A stretch of 13,885 bases of DNA from Desulfobacterales bacterium (GTDB lineage Bacteria > Desulfobacterota > Desulfobacteria > Desulfobacterales > RPRI01), in NCBI GenBank assembly GCA_020052975.1, contig JAGVOC010000138.1:1-13885 (forward strand), in the 5' to 3' direction. A model generated the notes under the pieces. That model saw only the letters and a list, made by a program, of their open reading frames with translations. It searched no databases and was not told where the DNA came from. Below are positions 6,929-13,875 of the stretch, one piece after another; position 1 is the stretch's first letter; each line of letters begins with the position of its first letter. Both the position numbers and the translations under genes were made by a program.

Positions 6929-7273
6929 ATGATCGTCCGCAATCTGCAGGACAAGGAAGTTCTTAAAACCACCTATTTGGCCCATGGCGGAGCTATCGCC
7001 CAGATGGTTCTCGACCGTCGCGTGCTCAGGGAGATCGGTTTTCTGGCCGTAGCCCGGCTGGCGCCCGGCAAGGAAATCGAGCGTCATATCGATCCCATGG
7101 AAGAAATCTATTTTGTTTTGAGCGGCACCGGCTTGATGAAGGTGGACGACGAATCCAGGCAGGTCGGGCCCGGGGACGCCACCTGGATACCGACCGGATC
7201 GAGTCACGCCCTGTTGAACAACAGCCAGGAGGGTTGCATAATCCTGGTTGTAGCTTCTCCCGGATGGATATAG
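6929..7273 (+). CDS. Small single-domain cupin protein
   Basis: The 114-residue protein is one cupin barrel. Cupin motif 1 matches the consensus spacing exactly from G47 to G66 (H53, then E59), but the second metal-ligand His is replaced by Asp55 (ERHIDPMEEIYFVLSG). Motif 2 is complete: G82, P88, G90, H93, N97 (PTGSSHALLN). A metal-binding H/D/E/H site is therefore likely. Such stand-alone cupins may be isomerases, dioxygenases or ligand sensors, and the substrate cannot be told from sequence. A strong GAGGAGG Shine-Dalgarno (6918-6924) fixes the start. It follows the DUF362-ferredoxin gene by 32 bases and is likely co-expressed. The stop is TAG, followed by a 134-base convergent gap with no clear terminator. 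Confidence 0.85.
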   Translation: MIVRNLQDKEVLKTTYLAHGGAIAQMVLDRRVLREIGFLAVARLAPGKEIERHIDPMEEIYFVLSGTGLMKVDDESRQVGPGDATWIPTGSSHALLNNSQEGCIILVVASPGWI

Positions 7274-7407
7274 AGGATGCCATTATATTAATAATTGACA
7301 CAGGTGGTTAAGAATGAAAGGCATCATATGTGAAATACAATGAACCTCTCCGCAATTCCTTTAACCAAATACCCACACAGAGAAACAAGAAAGGATTAAC
7401 GGGTTCT

Positions 7408-8490
7408 CTATGATTCAGGGTATGCCCCCATGCTGTTGTAACAGCTCATGCAACTCTGTGGTACAGGCAGTGCGTCTATGCCGGTTTTTCTTATATCCGG
7501 ATCATGAAATCTTCTGAACCGATGATACTCCTTTTTGTTCCAGATTCGGGTTAAGCTCTCTTCGCCGATATTTCCAAACGACAGGGAGTAACACGGTGCG
7601 GGATGGTTTTGAAAGATATGAAGCAAAGGCTTGGTGCAGTTTTGACCGTCGGTTTGTGAAAGAGTCGGTGAAGTGAAAACACAAGGGCTGACTTCTCCCG
7701 TTACACTGACAACGCACGAATAGCAGATATTTTCGCTGCAATGGGCCGATTGTTTCTGCAACACGGGGCTTCTGTATGCGAAAAGCAGGTTTTCTCTCCG
7801 CGCCTTTTCGGCGATTGCATCCAGGACACCGACAAAGTGCAGTTGTTTTTCCTGCCGGCTGAAAAGCGCCTCCGGCCTGAGCGTTTCGTGTATAATTAAT
7901 GTCATGTTGCTGCACACGATCTGTTCCGCCCCCAGTCTTTTTGCCAGTCCCACCACTTCCTGCAGTTCATGGAAGTTCTCAGCGAGCATGAGATAGGCGA
8001 AATGTAGAGCCGGACGCATGGTCCCCTTTTGTGCTTTGATCCGCTGAAGCCGTTCAAGATTTTCAATAATTTTTACAAGATCAGCCCCTTTTCTTATGCG
8101 ATTATGGGTTGACGGACTTGTGCCGGCCAGGCTGACACTCAGGATGTCCGTTTCGAGGTCGACAAGCCTGCAGATAGTCTCTTCATTTAGCAGCATGCCG
8201 TTGGTCGTGAAGCCGACGCGTTTGCCTTTTGCTTTACATGCCCGGATCATGGCGAAAAGGTCCGGGTTCAAGAGCGGTTCGCCCCAGCCCTGGAGATAAA
8301 CGAGGTTTGTATAACCAAGATAGGGAAGAAGTCGTTTGAAAAGCCCGAACGGCATATGCTGCTTTTTATCAAGCAGAGGCTGAGGGCAATAGATACAGGC
8401 GGCATTGCATCGGCTTGTGACCTCCACCTGAATCCAGTCAAGCTCAGGACTGCCCACTTTGTCCAGGATTTTTGCCATCCACCGGAGCAT
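7408..8490 (-). CDS. Radical SAM protein with SPASM-like C-terminal domain
   Basis: The 360-residue protein has the radical SAM signature CNAACIYC (C28, C32, C35) for the SAM-cleaving [4Fe-4S] cluster, followed by the glycine-rich QGWGEPLL (67-74), TTNG (95-98) and a typical partial TIM barrel. The C-terminal part has cysteines suited to auxiliary clusters: C251, C256, C259, C270 (GEVSPC), and C347/C350 in SCMSC. The phrase FGNIGEESLTRIWN (305-318) is the hallmark of SPASM/Twitch proteins. These enzymes modify peptides, sugars or protein side chains, but no precursor peptide is evident nearby. A CAGGAG Shine-Dalgarno lies at 8501-8506, 10 bases from the ATG, and an in-frame ATG four codons in is an alternative. 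It lies 49 bases after the 193-residue membrane protein on the same strand, so it may be the last gene of the YeiH run. Stop is TAG. Confidence 0.88.
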   Translation of the reverse strand: MLRWMAKILDKVGSPELDWIQVEVTSRCNAACIYCPQPLLDKKQHMPFGLFKRLLPYLGYTNLVYLQGWGEPLLNPDLFAMIRACKAKGKRVGFTTNGMLLNEETICRLVDLETDILSVSLAGTSPSTHNRIRKGADLVKIIENLERLQRIKAQKGTMRPALHFAYLMLAENFHELQEVVGLAKRLGAEQIVCSNMTLIIHETLRPEALFSRQEKQLHFVGVLDAIAEKARRENLLFAYRSPVLQKQSAHCSENICYSCVVSVTGEVSPCVFTSPTLSQTDGQNCTKPLLHIFQNHPAPCYSLSFGNIGEESLTRIWNKKEYHRFRRFHDPDIRKTGIDALPVPQSCMSCYNSMGAYPES

Positions 8491-8539
8491 GTTAATGATT
8501 CTCCTGAAAAACCGGATTTCGCCCGGAAGGAGTTTACGT

Positions 8540-9121
8540 TCAACAAAAAATACGATCGACCATATCGGAGCGCAGCCGCCGGGACTGCGATTCGATCGTG
8601 GCTATTATTATATCGGCTGTCCCTTCGACCGAGTCCAGAAACGGCTTGAGCGCCGTGTAGAATTCCTTCTCAACGTTGTTCAACCTGTCAAGGGTCAGCA
8701 GGTAGTTGTTCCGGTTGCAGTAAGCCGCGCGGACCAGAGACTCGAAGTCGTCGCCGTCTGCTGTCAGCAGCTCCAGATAGTGGCCGGAAAGGGTTTTCAT
8801 CCAGGAAATATACGGTTTTTGAAGCGGCTCCGGAAGTTCCGAGTACCTTGTTGCCTCGCCCATTTCCGTCATGCCGTCCGCTGCCGCAGCACCGAGAGCG
8901 ACATCCATCGCAGCCCGGCGGGTAGTCATGAACTCTTCATCGAACTTCACACGATCGTTCTTGAATTTCTTAATGCGATAGATAAAATAAAGAAAGAGAA
9001 TCGGAATGAAGATCATCCAGAAACTGACCTTCGGCTTTTCGAATACTGCAGATCCGATCGAATTTGCGAACGCCAGTTCGTGCCGAAGAATGATTTCCTT
9101 CTTTTGAGTCAAATCCTTCAT
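8540..9121 (-). CDS. Single-helix membrane protein of unknown function (possibly NF038143-type)
   Basis: The 193-residue protein has a charged N-terminal segment (about 1-31), one strongly hydrophobic helix (about 32-49, FWMIFIPILFLYFIYRI), then a KKFK stop-transfer patch and a long helical C-terminal domain (50-193) that should face the cytoplasm. The tail is rich in Ala, Asp, Glu and Arg (RRAAMDVALGAAAADGM, 68-84) and has no recognisable catalytic motif. I loosely recall a family named NF038143 of this kind from sulfate reducers; I cannot confirm it. The gene follows the 96-residue membrane protein by 120 bases on the same strand. It probably acts with the YeiH-type transporter as a partner or regulator, which is an inference from context only. 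The start ATG at 9119-9121 has GGAAAG just upstream. Confidence 0.7.
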   Translation of the reverse strand: MKDLTQKKEIILRHELAFANSIGSAVFEKPKVSFWMIFIPILFLYFIYRIKKFKNDRVKFDEEFMTTRRAAMDVALGAAAADGMTEMGEATRYSELPEPLQKPYISWMKTLSGHYLELLTADGDDFESLVRAAYCNRNNYLLTLDRLNNVEKEFYTALKPFLDSVEGTADIIIATIESQSRRLRSDMVDRIFC

Positions 9122-9196
9122 GGCTTTCCATGTGGTAACCTGGGAAAAGAGTCATGGGGACTCTGCCGGGGATCTGAACCGAAACAGCGAGCGCAT

Positions 9197-9235
9197 TCAC
9201 CGCTGCTTGCGTCGGGGAGCTTCAATTGCTCTCCT
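9197..9235. other. Intergenic segment resembling a degenerate hairpin repeat
   Basis: The plus strand here reads tcaccgctgcttgcgtcggg, then gagcttcaattgctctcc. It carries imperfect inverted pairs (ccgctgcttgcgtcgggg; gagcttcaattgctc). The phrase resembles GC-rich hairpin repeats that I recall between genes of other proteobacteria, but the pairing is incomplete. It lies in the 120-base gap between the 96- and 193-residue membrane protein genes, where it could modulate the level of the downstream message. Confidence 0.2.
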
Positions 9236-9241
9236 GAAAAG

Positions 9242-9532
9242 TCACGGTTTTAACCCCGGCATGTAATCAAGGCTGTCGCGGATGCTTTCCGAGCCTTCGG
9301 CAGGCTCTTCGAAGTCCGTGTAATAAATGGCGGTGGCCCTTAAGTTGCGCTCGTCGATCACGTAAGCCATGCGGCGTGCACCGGGGATCAATTGGGCAAG
9401 GGATCCTATTCCGAAAATGAATGCCAGAATCAGTGCGATCCCGATAATCAGTTTCAGGCGGGGATTGAGCCCGGCCTGCGGGACGGAGTCCGTGCAAGCC
9501 GGGTATGCTGTATTTATATCTTCAGCCCACAT
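9242..9532 (-). CDS. Small single-helix membrane protein, 96 residues
   Basis: The product has a short N-terminal tail, one transmembrane helix (about 27-48, LKLIIGIALILAFIFGIGSLAQLI), and a soluble C-terminal domain of about 48 residues (RRMAYVIDERNLRATAIYYT, then an acidic end). The Arg pair before the soluble part does not settle the topology. No family is recognised. Its ATG lies only 3 bases after the stop codon of the YeiH-type exporter, so translation is very likely coupled and the two proteins are probably made in fixed ratio. The ribosome binding site would lie within the end of the exporter gene. Its real existence is supported by this tight spacing and by the well-formed helix. A competing frame (9267-9497) has no such features. 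Confidence 0.72.
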   Translation of the reverse strand: MWAEDINTAYPACTDSVPQAGLNPRLKLIIGIALILAFIFGIGSLAQLIPGARRMAYVIDERNLRATAIYYTDFEEPAEGSESIRDSLDYMPGLKP

Positions 9533-9535
9533 TTC

Positions 9536-11296
9536 TCAGATTCCAGCCGTGACTTCCGGAAATACAATGTAGAACATGATGTAAGCCACGATCAGAGTCA
9601 GAATAAGCTGGAAGCTCTGACCGAACACATACAGGGTTATGGGTTTTCCTCCCTTGAAGTAGGGTTTGAATTCCTTGAAGTTGGTTTCAAGTCCTATGGA
9701 TGTGAAGGCCAGCGCAAAGAACCACTCGCGTGCGATCCGGGTGAAGCCACGCAACACTCCGTGGTCGATCATTACAGTACTCAAATCCTTGCCCACGCTC
9801 TGATCTATGATGGAGAATACGATCGAGGCGATGATGAACCCGATGACGAATTTCGGGAAACGATACCATATTTCCCACCAGCTGACACTGGTTCCTTCTT
9901 TACAATCCACCTTTGCGCACCAGTAAACGGCAACTCCGAAGGCTGTGACTCCGATGAGAACATTCTGGATCATCTTGATGGTGGCTGCAACATAAAGAGC
10001 CTTTTCGCCATAAAAAGCTCCGGCGGCCGCAACGGCGCCCGTCGAATCTATAGTGCTGCCCATCCATGCTCCGGCAAGAATTTCAGACAGTCCGATCAGT
10101 TTGGCGAAGGCGGGCTGTGCCACCATGCAGATAGCAGTGAAAACCATGGAGAGGCCGATGGCAAGCGTCAGTTCCTCCTTCTTTGCTCTGCATGCGGCCG
10201 CCGTGGCAATGGCAGCTGAAACACCGCAGACCGACATATCGGCCGAAATGGTAATGTTAAGCGTCTTTGACGGCATTTTTATGATTCTCTGGCCGAACCA
10301 ATAAGTCAGAATAAGAGTGATCGGTGTGCAGACCCAGGCGACGAAAATGCCCGGTTTCCCGATCGCGAGAATCTTGTTGAAAAGGATTTCCGCGCCAAGC
10401 AGAACGAGACCGGTCTTGATGAAAAATTCCGTGGCAACAGCCGGCTGCACCCACTTGGGTGTTCCGATGGTGTTGCTGATCAGCAGGCCGAAGATGATCG
10501 CCCACAGCGGGAAACCGAAGCCCCAGTATTTCATCAGAGCCTGGGTTTCAGCCATGTAGGCGAGTACGGCTATAAAGAAAACGACAAAAAACCCAACGAA
10601 AAACTTGCCGAATGACTGGCCCATGACGGCCTTGCCGATGCCGAAAAAAGCTCCTAGGATAATGCACAGCCCGATAAGATAGGGAATCCGGTTGTAAGGT
10701 TTGATGGAGACCTTGGCCTTGGCTTTGGATGTCTTGCTTTTTGCGTCCTGCCATGCCTTGATTTCCTTGTCGGCCTTGTCGTCTAACGCAGCATCCTTGA
10801 AGAAGGCGGTGGCGGCTGCTGCTTGGGCGGCACTTGCCACGGCAAGAGCTGCTTCATCAGCTACTTTGGCCTTGTCGAACGCTTCTTTGGCTGATGCGTT
10901 CATGGCGTCAGCGATCTCCTTGCTCCGGTACAGCGCATCCAGCGGATTGGTTTTCCAGTCGCCGGGGGCAGCCAGAAAATCGGCGATGGTCTTAGCGAAA
11001 CTCTGGTTGGTCGCACGGATTCCGCGCTTGGCCGACGAGGCGTTGTGCCACTCGATCGTTTTGAACGGCGCCCTTGTGGCTTCTTCTTTCAGGACGGCAT
11101 TGTACTTCGCCAAATCCTCGTTCATTTTTGCGGGGGGGTTGGGCAGAAAAATCAACAGGCCCGTAATGAGCAGTAAAAACCCCATCCAGATTGCCATCCA
11201 GTCTTCCTTGGTGTAGAGATCCCTGAAAGAGGTCTTCCCGCTCTCAATAACTACATAATCGGGTTCTTTTTGTGATTTGACTGTGTCTGCATTCAT
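9536..11296 (-). CDS. YeiH/UPF0324-family putative sulfate exporter with extra N-terminal domain
   Basis: The 586-residue protein ends in a complete YeiH-family (Cons_hypoth698) transporter from about residue 203, with roughly ten helices and the family blocks GLVLLGAEILFNKIL, ISADMSVCGVSAAIATAAA, GAWMGSTIDSTGAVAAAG and ALAFTSIGLETNF. Members are annotated as putative sulfate exporters, but the substrate is rarely proven. Ordinary members are near 340 residues; this one has about 200 more at the N terminus. That part holds a helix (about 33-51, DWMAIWMGFLLLITGLLIFL) followed by a hydrophilic, Ala/Lys/Asp-rich segment (52-198) that is likely helical and probably sits outside the cytoplasmic membrane. 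A strong AGGAGGA Shine-Dalgarno (11301-11307) fixes the ATG. It heads a tight unit with two single-helix proteins and perhaps the radical SAM gene. Export of sulfite/sulfate or import of a sulfonate are both plausible in a sulfate reducer. Confidence 0.88.
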   Translation of the reverse strand: MNADTVKSQKEPDYVVIESGKTSFRDLYTKEDWMAIWMGFLLLITGLLIFLPNPPAKMNEDLAKYNAVLKEEATRAPFKTIEWHNASSAKRGIRATNQSFAKTIADFLAAPGDWKTNPLDALYRSKEIADAMNASAKEAFDKAKVADEAALAVASAAQAAAATAFFKDAALDDKADKEIKAWQDAKSKTSKAKAKVSIKPYNRIPYLIGLCIILGAFFGIGKAVMGQSFGKFFVGFFVVFFIAVLAYMAETQALMKYWGFGFPLWAIIFGLLISNTIGTPKWVQPAVATEFFIKTGLVLLGAEILFNKILAIGKPGIFVAWVCTPITLILTYWFGQRIIKMPSKTLNITISADMSVCGVSAAIATAAACRAKKEELTLAIGLSMVFTAICMVAQPAFAKLIGLSEILAGAWMGSTIDSTGAVAAAGAFYGEKALYVAATIKMIQNVLIGVTAFGVAVYWCAKVDCKEGTSVSWWEIWYRFPKFVIGFIIASIVFSIIDQSVGKDLSTVMIDHGVLRGFTRIAREWFFALAFTSIGLETNFKEFKPYFKGGKPITLYVFGQSFQLILTLIVAYIMFYIVFPEVTAGI

Positions 11297-11424
11297 ACTT
11301 TCCTCCTGCCCTGTGGGGCGTTTAGATGTGATGATTTAGCAGCGTGTGGTGCCGAGTCGATATTATTTGAACAGCGGTGGATTTCGTCGCTGCAATTATT
11401 TATCTATTTATTTAATTATGCAAC

Positions 11425-11457
11425 AATAATTTGTAAAATAATTTGTAAAATCTGTAA
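11425..11457. repeat. Tandem 12-bp repeat upstream of the exporter
   Basis: The unit aataatttgtaa occurs twice head to tail (11425-11436 and 11437-11448), followed by a degenerate third unit (aatctgtaa, 11449-11457). Spacing of about one helical turn puts the repeats on nearly the same face of DNA, as in a small operator array. They lie about 130-160 bases upstream of the exporter start. The low complexity of the region makes chance a real alternative. Confidence 0.4.
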
Positions 11458-11490
11458 ATTTCAACATGCCCTGCTTTTTCGAAAGAAAAA

Positions 11491-11506
11491 CACAATAATC
11501 ATGCCA
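11491..11506 (-). promoter_or_regulatory. Candidate sigma-54 (-24/-12) promoter for the exporter unit
   Basis: On the minus strand the bases read TGGCATGATTATTGTG. The sigma-54 consensus is TGGCACG-N4-TTGCW: the -24 GG and the spacing agree, but the -12 GC is GT, which weakens the call. It points toward the exporter gene, about 195 bases upstream of its ATG. No enhancer-binding regulator gene is in the window. Confidence 0.25.
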
Positions 11507-11631
11507 GATTGTTTAAGAAAAGTATTAATCGTAAAAAATATTAAATTGGCGTGTTATGACTTATAGTTATATTCAATTTCAAGCGGCGCTGGAACTTATC
11601 TGCATGGGTTTTTATAGGCGTAAGTCGGATT

Positions 11632-11650
11632 TTTTTACAAAGTGTAAAAA
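11632..11650. terminator. Weak AT-rich hairpin after the Tat-DUF362 gene
   Basis: A 7-bp stem tttttac/gtaaaaa (11632-11638 with 11644-11650, 5-nt loop) lies 18 bases past the leftward stop codon of the Tat-DUF362 gene. Its position suits a transcription end for that gene, but the stem has one G-C pair and no U tract beyond the stem itself, so termination strength would be low. Confidence 0.25.
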
Positions 11651-11667
11651 TTTATAAAAAATGGCCT

Positions 11668-12672
11668 TCACGACATGTTTATTATTTCAGGTTTAAGCAG
11701 GGGGTAATCCATATTGCCCGCTCCCGCAGCATGTGCTTTTTCTATATATGCAAGTTCACCTGCGTTTTTTCCAAGAAGTGATGATCCATAGGCATCAACC
11801 GCCACCTGGTCCGTGCCTACTATCATGGTATTTGTCTGTTTCAAATCTGAAAGAGAGCCTCCAGTCGGCCCGTTTGTCATCATGCTTACAGTTCCGTCAA
11901 GGATAACAAGCGTGGGCTTTACCATCATGGCAAGCTCTTTTATTATGTTGTGTATATCCTGGTGAAAAATATTTCTTCTTCCGCCGAGAAGCCCGTACCA
12001 GTTTTTCATGGTCATGGATGCCCCGCTGCGCTGGTGATCCTTAACGGGAGCGATGCCGATGACCTTGTCCGCGTTTTTCAGCGGCTGATAGAAAACGGGC
12101 CAGTCCTTTATCAGGGAGCCTCCTTTGATTGTCAGCGGCGCAAAAAGGCTCTCTTCCGGAAGAATCACTTTTGCTCCGGCACGCTTTGCAGCGCTTTCTA
12201 TGCCTGTCAATGCGAAGCACGATGAAGGGTCGTTGATCGGATTGTCCGTCACCGCAACAGACGACGCTCCGGCAGCATAGCACAGCCTGATAACTTCCTC
12301 AAGAAGCTGAGGGTTGGTGGTTGCCGAAAGAACAGGCGGGGATGCAAAAGCGGCATTGACCTTTAAAAGCACCTTGTCCCCCCTTTTTATAAAGGTTTCG
12401 ATGCCGCCGACAGCTTTAAAGGCGAGATTGATCGTTTTTACCCTGTCTTCTCCTTTTACGACGGCCATTTTACCGCCTGCCTCTTTAACGGAGAAATCCG
12501 GAAGGCCGGAAACCGCCTCGTTTTTGTCTGCCGGTAATTGAGAATTATTGCGGTTATAAAAGAAGTAACCCGTCGCACATGACGACAGGATCAAAAGCCC
12601 TGCCTTTGATGATCTGATTAAAAACTCCCTTCTGTCCGTTTTCCCGCCGCTCTCTTTATTTGACACTGCCAT
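11668..12672 (-). CDS. Tat-signal DUF362 domain protein, possible lipoprotein
   Basis: The 334-residue product opens with a twin-arginine signal (TDRREFLIRSSKAG, RR at 14-15), a short hydrophobic stretch (24-30) and LSSC (29-32), which fits a lipobox. Export by Tat with lipid anchoring at Cys32 is therefore plausible. The rest is a DUF362 domain: VLLKVNAAFASPP (101-113) aligns with the KPN block, VTDNP (141-145), APVKDHQRSGASMTMKNWYG (208-227) with the KTH...KN block, and DGTVSMMTNGPTGG (259-272). There is no ferredoxin domain, unlike the DUF362 protein at 5829-6896. Its ATG overlaps the end of the upstream DUF6599-like gene by 17 bases, with GGAGAAA as ribosome binding site, so the two are translationally coupled. 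Electron donors or Fe-S partners must come from elsewhere; the polyferredoxin at 2545-4479 is a candidate. Confidence 0.85.
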   Translation of the reverse strand: MAVSNKESGGKTDRREFLIRSSKAGLLILSSCATGYFFYNRNNSQLPADKNEAVSGLPDFSVKEAGGKMAVVKGEDRVKTINLAFKAVGGIETFIKRGDKVLLKVNAAFASPPVLSATTNPQLLEEVIRLCYAAGASSVAVTDNPINDPSSCFALTGIESAAKRAGAKVILPEESLFAPLTIKGGSLIKDWPVFYQPLKNADKVIGIAPVKDHQRSGASMTMKNWYGLLGGRRNIFHQDIHNIIKELAMMVKPTLVILDGTVSMMTNGPTGGSLSDLKQTNTMIVGTDQVAVDAYGSSLLGKNAGELAYIEKAHAAGAGNMDYPLLKPEIINMS

Positions 12673-13654
12673 TTTCTCCGAGTTTTTTATTTAAAGCTGA
12701 CACGATCTTTTTTGCCCCATTCAAATCTCCCGCCGAATGAATTCCGGCAAGAAAAGATCCGTTTGAGAAGATAAGTTCATAGGCATCCATGATTTCAATT
12801 ATTTCAATATTATCGGGTTTTGGTTCGGACTTAATGGGTTTACCGCCAAGAGATACCAGAAAGTCGGAATAACTTTTGGCAAGTTCTTTCGCTTCTTTTT
12901 GATTTTTACGGCGGGACAGAAAGGCTTTAATTTCCCCTTTTTGCGTTTTGTAATCGGCAGCAAAAACCATGTTGAGGCGGTCAAAACCGAAAACATTGGA
13001 GGGGAAAAGGATAATGCTGTTTGAATCAAGATTCTCTAACGGAAAAAACTCTATTTCAGGAATCGTTTTTTCCTGAATGTTCCGGTTCTTTATGAAATCA
13101 CCGGAAAAAGAGAGCATTGAGTCCATAAGAGAGTCAGAAACCTTTGAAGAGGTAATCTCTATATAATAATTGCCGTGGACAAAAAAGAGGGCGTTTTCCG
13201 TTTTATAAAAGAATATAGTTAATTCAAGCGGAATGAAACCTTCCCGCTTCTGGACGCTGAAAACGGCAAAAGCATTTGCAATATTTCCCATGTCGTAAAT
13301 AAACACTTCAAGCCATGAATCGGGATCGTCCGGTTTTTTAAACCGACGACTTGTCAGGCTTTTAAATCCTGCAGAAAGGTACAGTTCAGCCTTTCCGTTT
13401 ATTTTTTCCGACAAATTCTCTGCGTTAAATGTTTCAGGCGGTGTCATCGGAGTCATGTTTTTTAAAGACAGGGTGCTTTCCGGTTTTTCATCCAACAAAA
13501 GCTGACTTGTAGTAACGGATAACATCATGCCTGAAGGGAAAATGGATGGATCATACCGGAACTGTTTCAGGAATATCAGTGCGCCCGTTATCACAAGAAG
13601 CAGAATAACAGCGATGCTTAAAATTGTTTCAATCCTGTTATGAGACCTTTGCAT
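12656..13654 (-). CDS. Membrane-anchored DUF6599-like protein
   Basis: The 332-residue protein has an N-terminal anchor (about 11-33, IETILSIAVILLLVITGALIFLK) and a large soluble domain, predicted outside the cytoplasmic membrane. The middle block INGKAELYLSAGFKSL (84-99) followed by WLEVFIYDMGNIANAFAVFS (117-136) is what I recall as characteristic of DUF6599, where the polypeptide alternates beta-rich segments; the assignment is from memory of the pattern. A second half (about 170-328) looks like a related repeat ending in helical segments. No catalytic motif is seen. A GGGGG ribosome binding site (13659-13663) precedes the ATG at 13652-13654. The stop codon lies inside the start of the Tat-DUF362 gene, so both proteins probably act together at the outer face of the membrane. 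Confidence 0.75.
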   Translation of the reverse strand: MQRSHNRIETILSIAVILLLVITGALIFLKQFRYDPSIFPSGMMLSVTTSQLLLDEKPESTLSLKNMTPMTPPETFNAENLSEKINGKAELYLSAGFKSLTSRRFKKPDDPDSWLEVFIYDMGNIANAFAVFSVQKREGFIPLELTIFFYKTENALFFVHGNYYIEITSSKVSDSLMDSMLSFSGDFIKNRNIQEKTIPEIEFFPLENLDSNSIILFPSNVFGFDRLNMVFAADYKTQKGEIKAFLSRRKNQKEAKELAKSYSDFLVSLGGKPIKSEPKPDNIEIIEIMDAYELIFSNGSFLAGIHSAGDLNGAKKIVSALNKKLGENGSVK

Positions 13655-13801
13655 AACACCCCCTTTTGCCCGATCACTGTGTCAGGCTCAAATTTTGCAC
13701 GCAGTGAAGCTTTAGCGCTATCCTCAAAATACTCAATGTATTCCTGCGGTTAAAATTATCGCCTTCCTTGTGCTTGGTCAAAATTGAATATTTCAACTAA
13801 T
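13655..13801. promoter_or_regulatory. Upstream region of the DUF6599-DUF362 operon
   Basis: About 145 bases precede the hairpin cluster and should contain the leftward promoter. I see no confident promoter. The stretch around 13700-13795 (gcagtgaagctttagcgcta onward, ending caaaattgaatatt) reads like intergenic repeat sequence rather than a decayed gene, but I cannot show other copies from this window. Confidence 0.3.
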
Positions 13802-13875
13802 CCGCCGACGTAGTCGGCGGTGGGGTGTGGGGGCATGGCCCCACACCGATAACTCATCAACAATGTTGATGAGTT
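13802..13875. repeat. Cluster of three consecutive perfect hairpins
   Basis: First, ccgccgac/gtcggcgg (13802-13809 with 13813-13820, 3-nt loop). Second, ggtgtgggg/ccccacacc (13824-13832 with 13839-13847, 6-nt loop). Third, aactcatcaaca/tgttgatgagtt (13851-13862 with 13864-13875), a 25-bp palindrome with one central base. All stems are perfect. None is followed by a clear T run inside the window, so they may be a mobile palindromic cassette, a boundary between operons, or terminators for a gene beyond the right edge. Confidence 0.65.

Larger units (their letters stand above)
11297..11667. other. AT-rich regulatory gap upstream of the YeiH-type exporter
   Basis: This 371-base gap carries no convincing gene. 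It contains the candidate minus-strand sigma-54 site at 11491-11506, the tandem 12-bp repeats at 11425-11457, and the AT-rich hairpin at 11632-11650. The exporter's 5' leader is therefore up to about 200 bases if the sigma-54 site is used. Confidence 0.5.

Noticed and set aside
7274..7407. Bidirectional terminator between the converging cupin and radical SAM genes
   Set aside because: Only weak, distant inverted pairs (ggttaa/ttaacc) were found, with no compact GC stem or T run.
8459..9253. Long plus-strand ORF (264 aa) opposite the 193-residue membrane protein and radical SAM start
   Set aside because: It is antisense to two well-supported genes, is rich in Arg, His and Cys with no motif, and has no suitable ribosome binding site. 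It is a shadow frame.
9392..10219. Long plus-strand ORF (275 aa) opposite the exporter gene
   Set aside because: The antisense frame runs across conserved YeiH blocks and shows no domain or hydrophobic pattern of its own.
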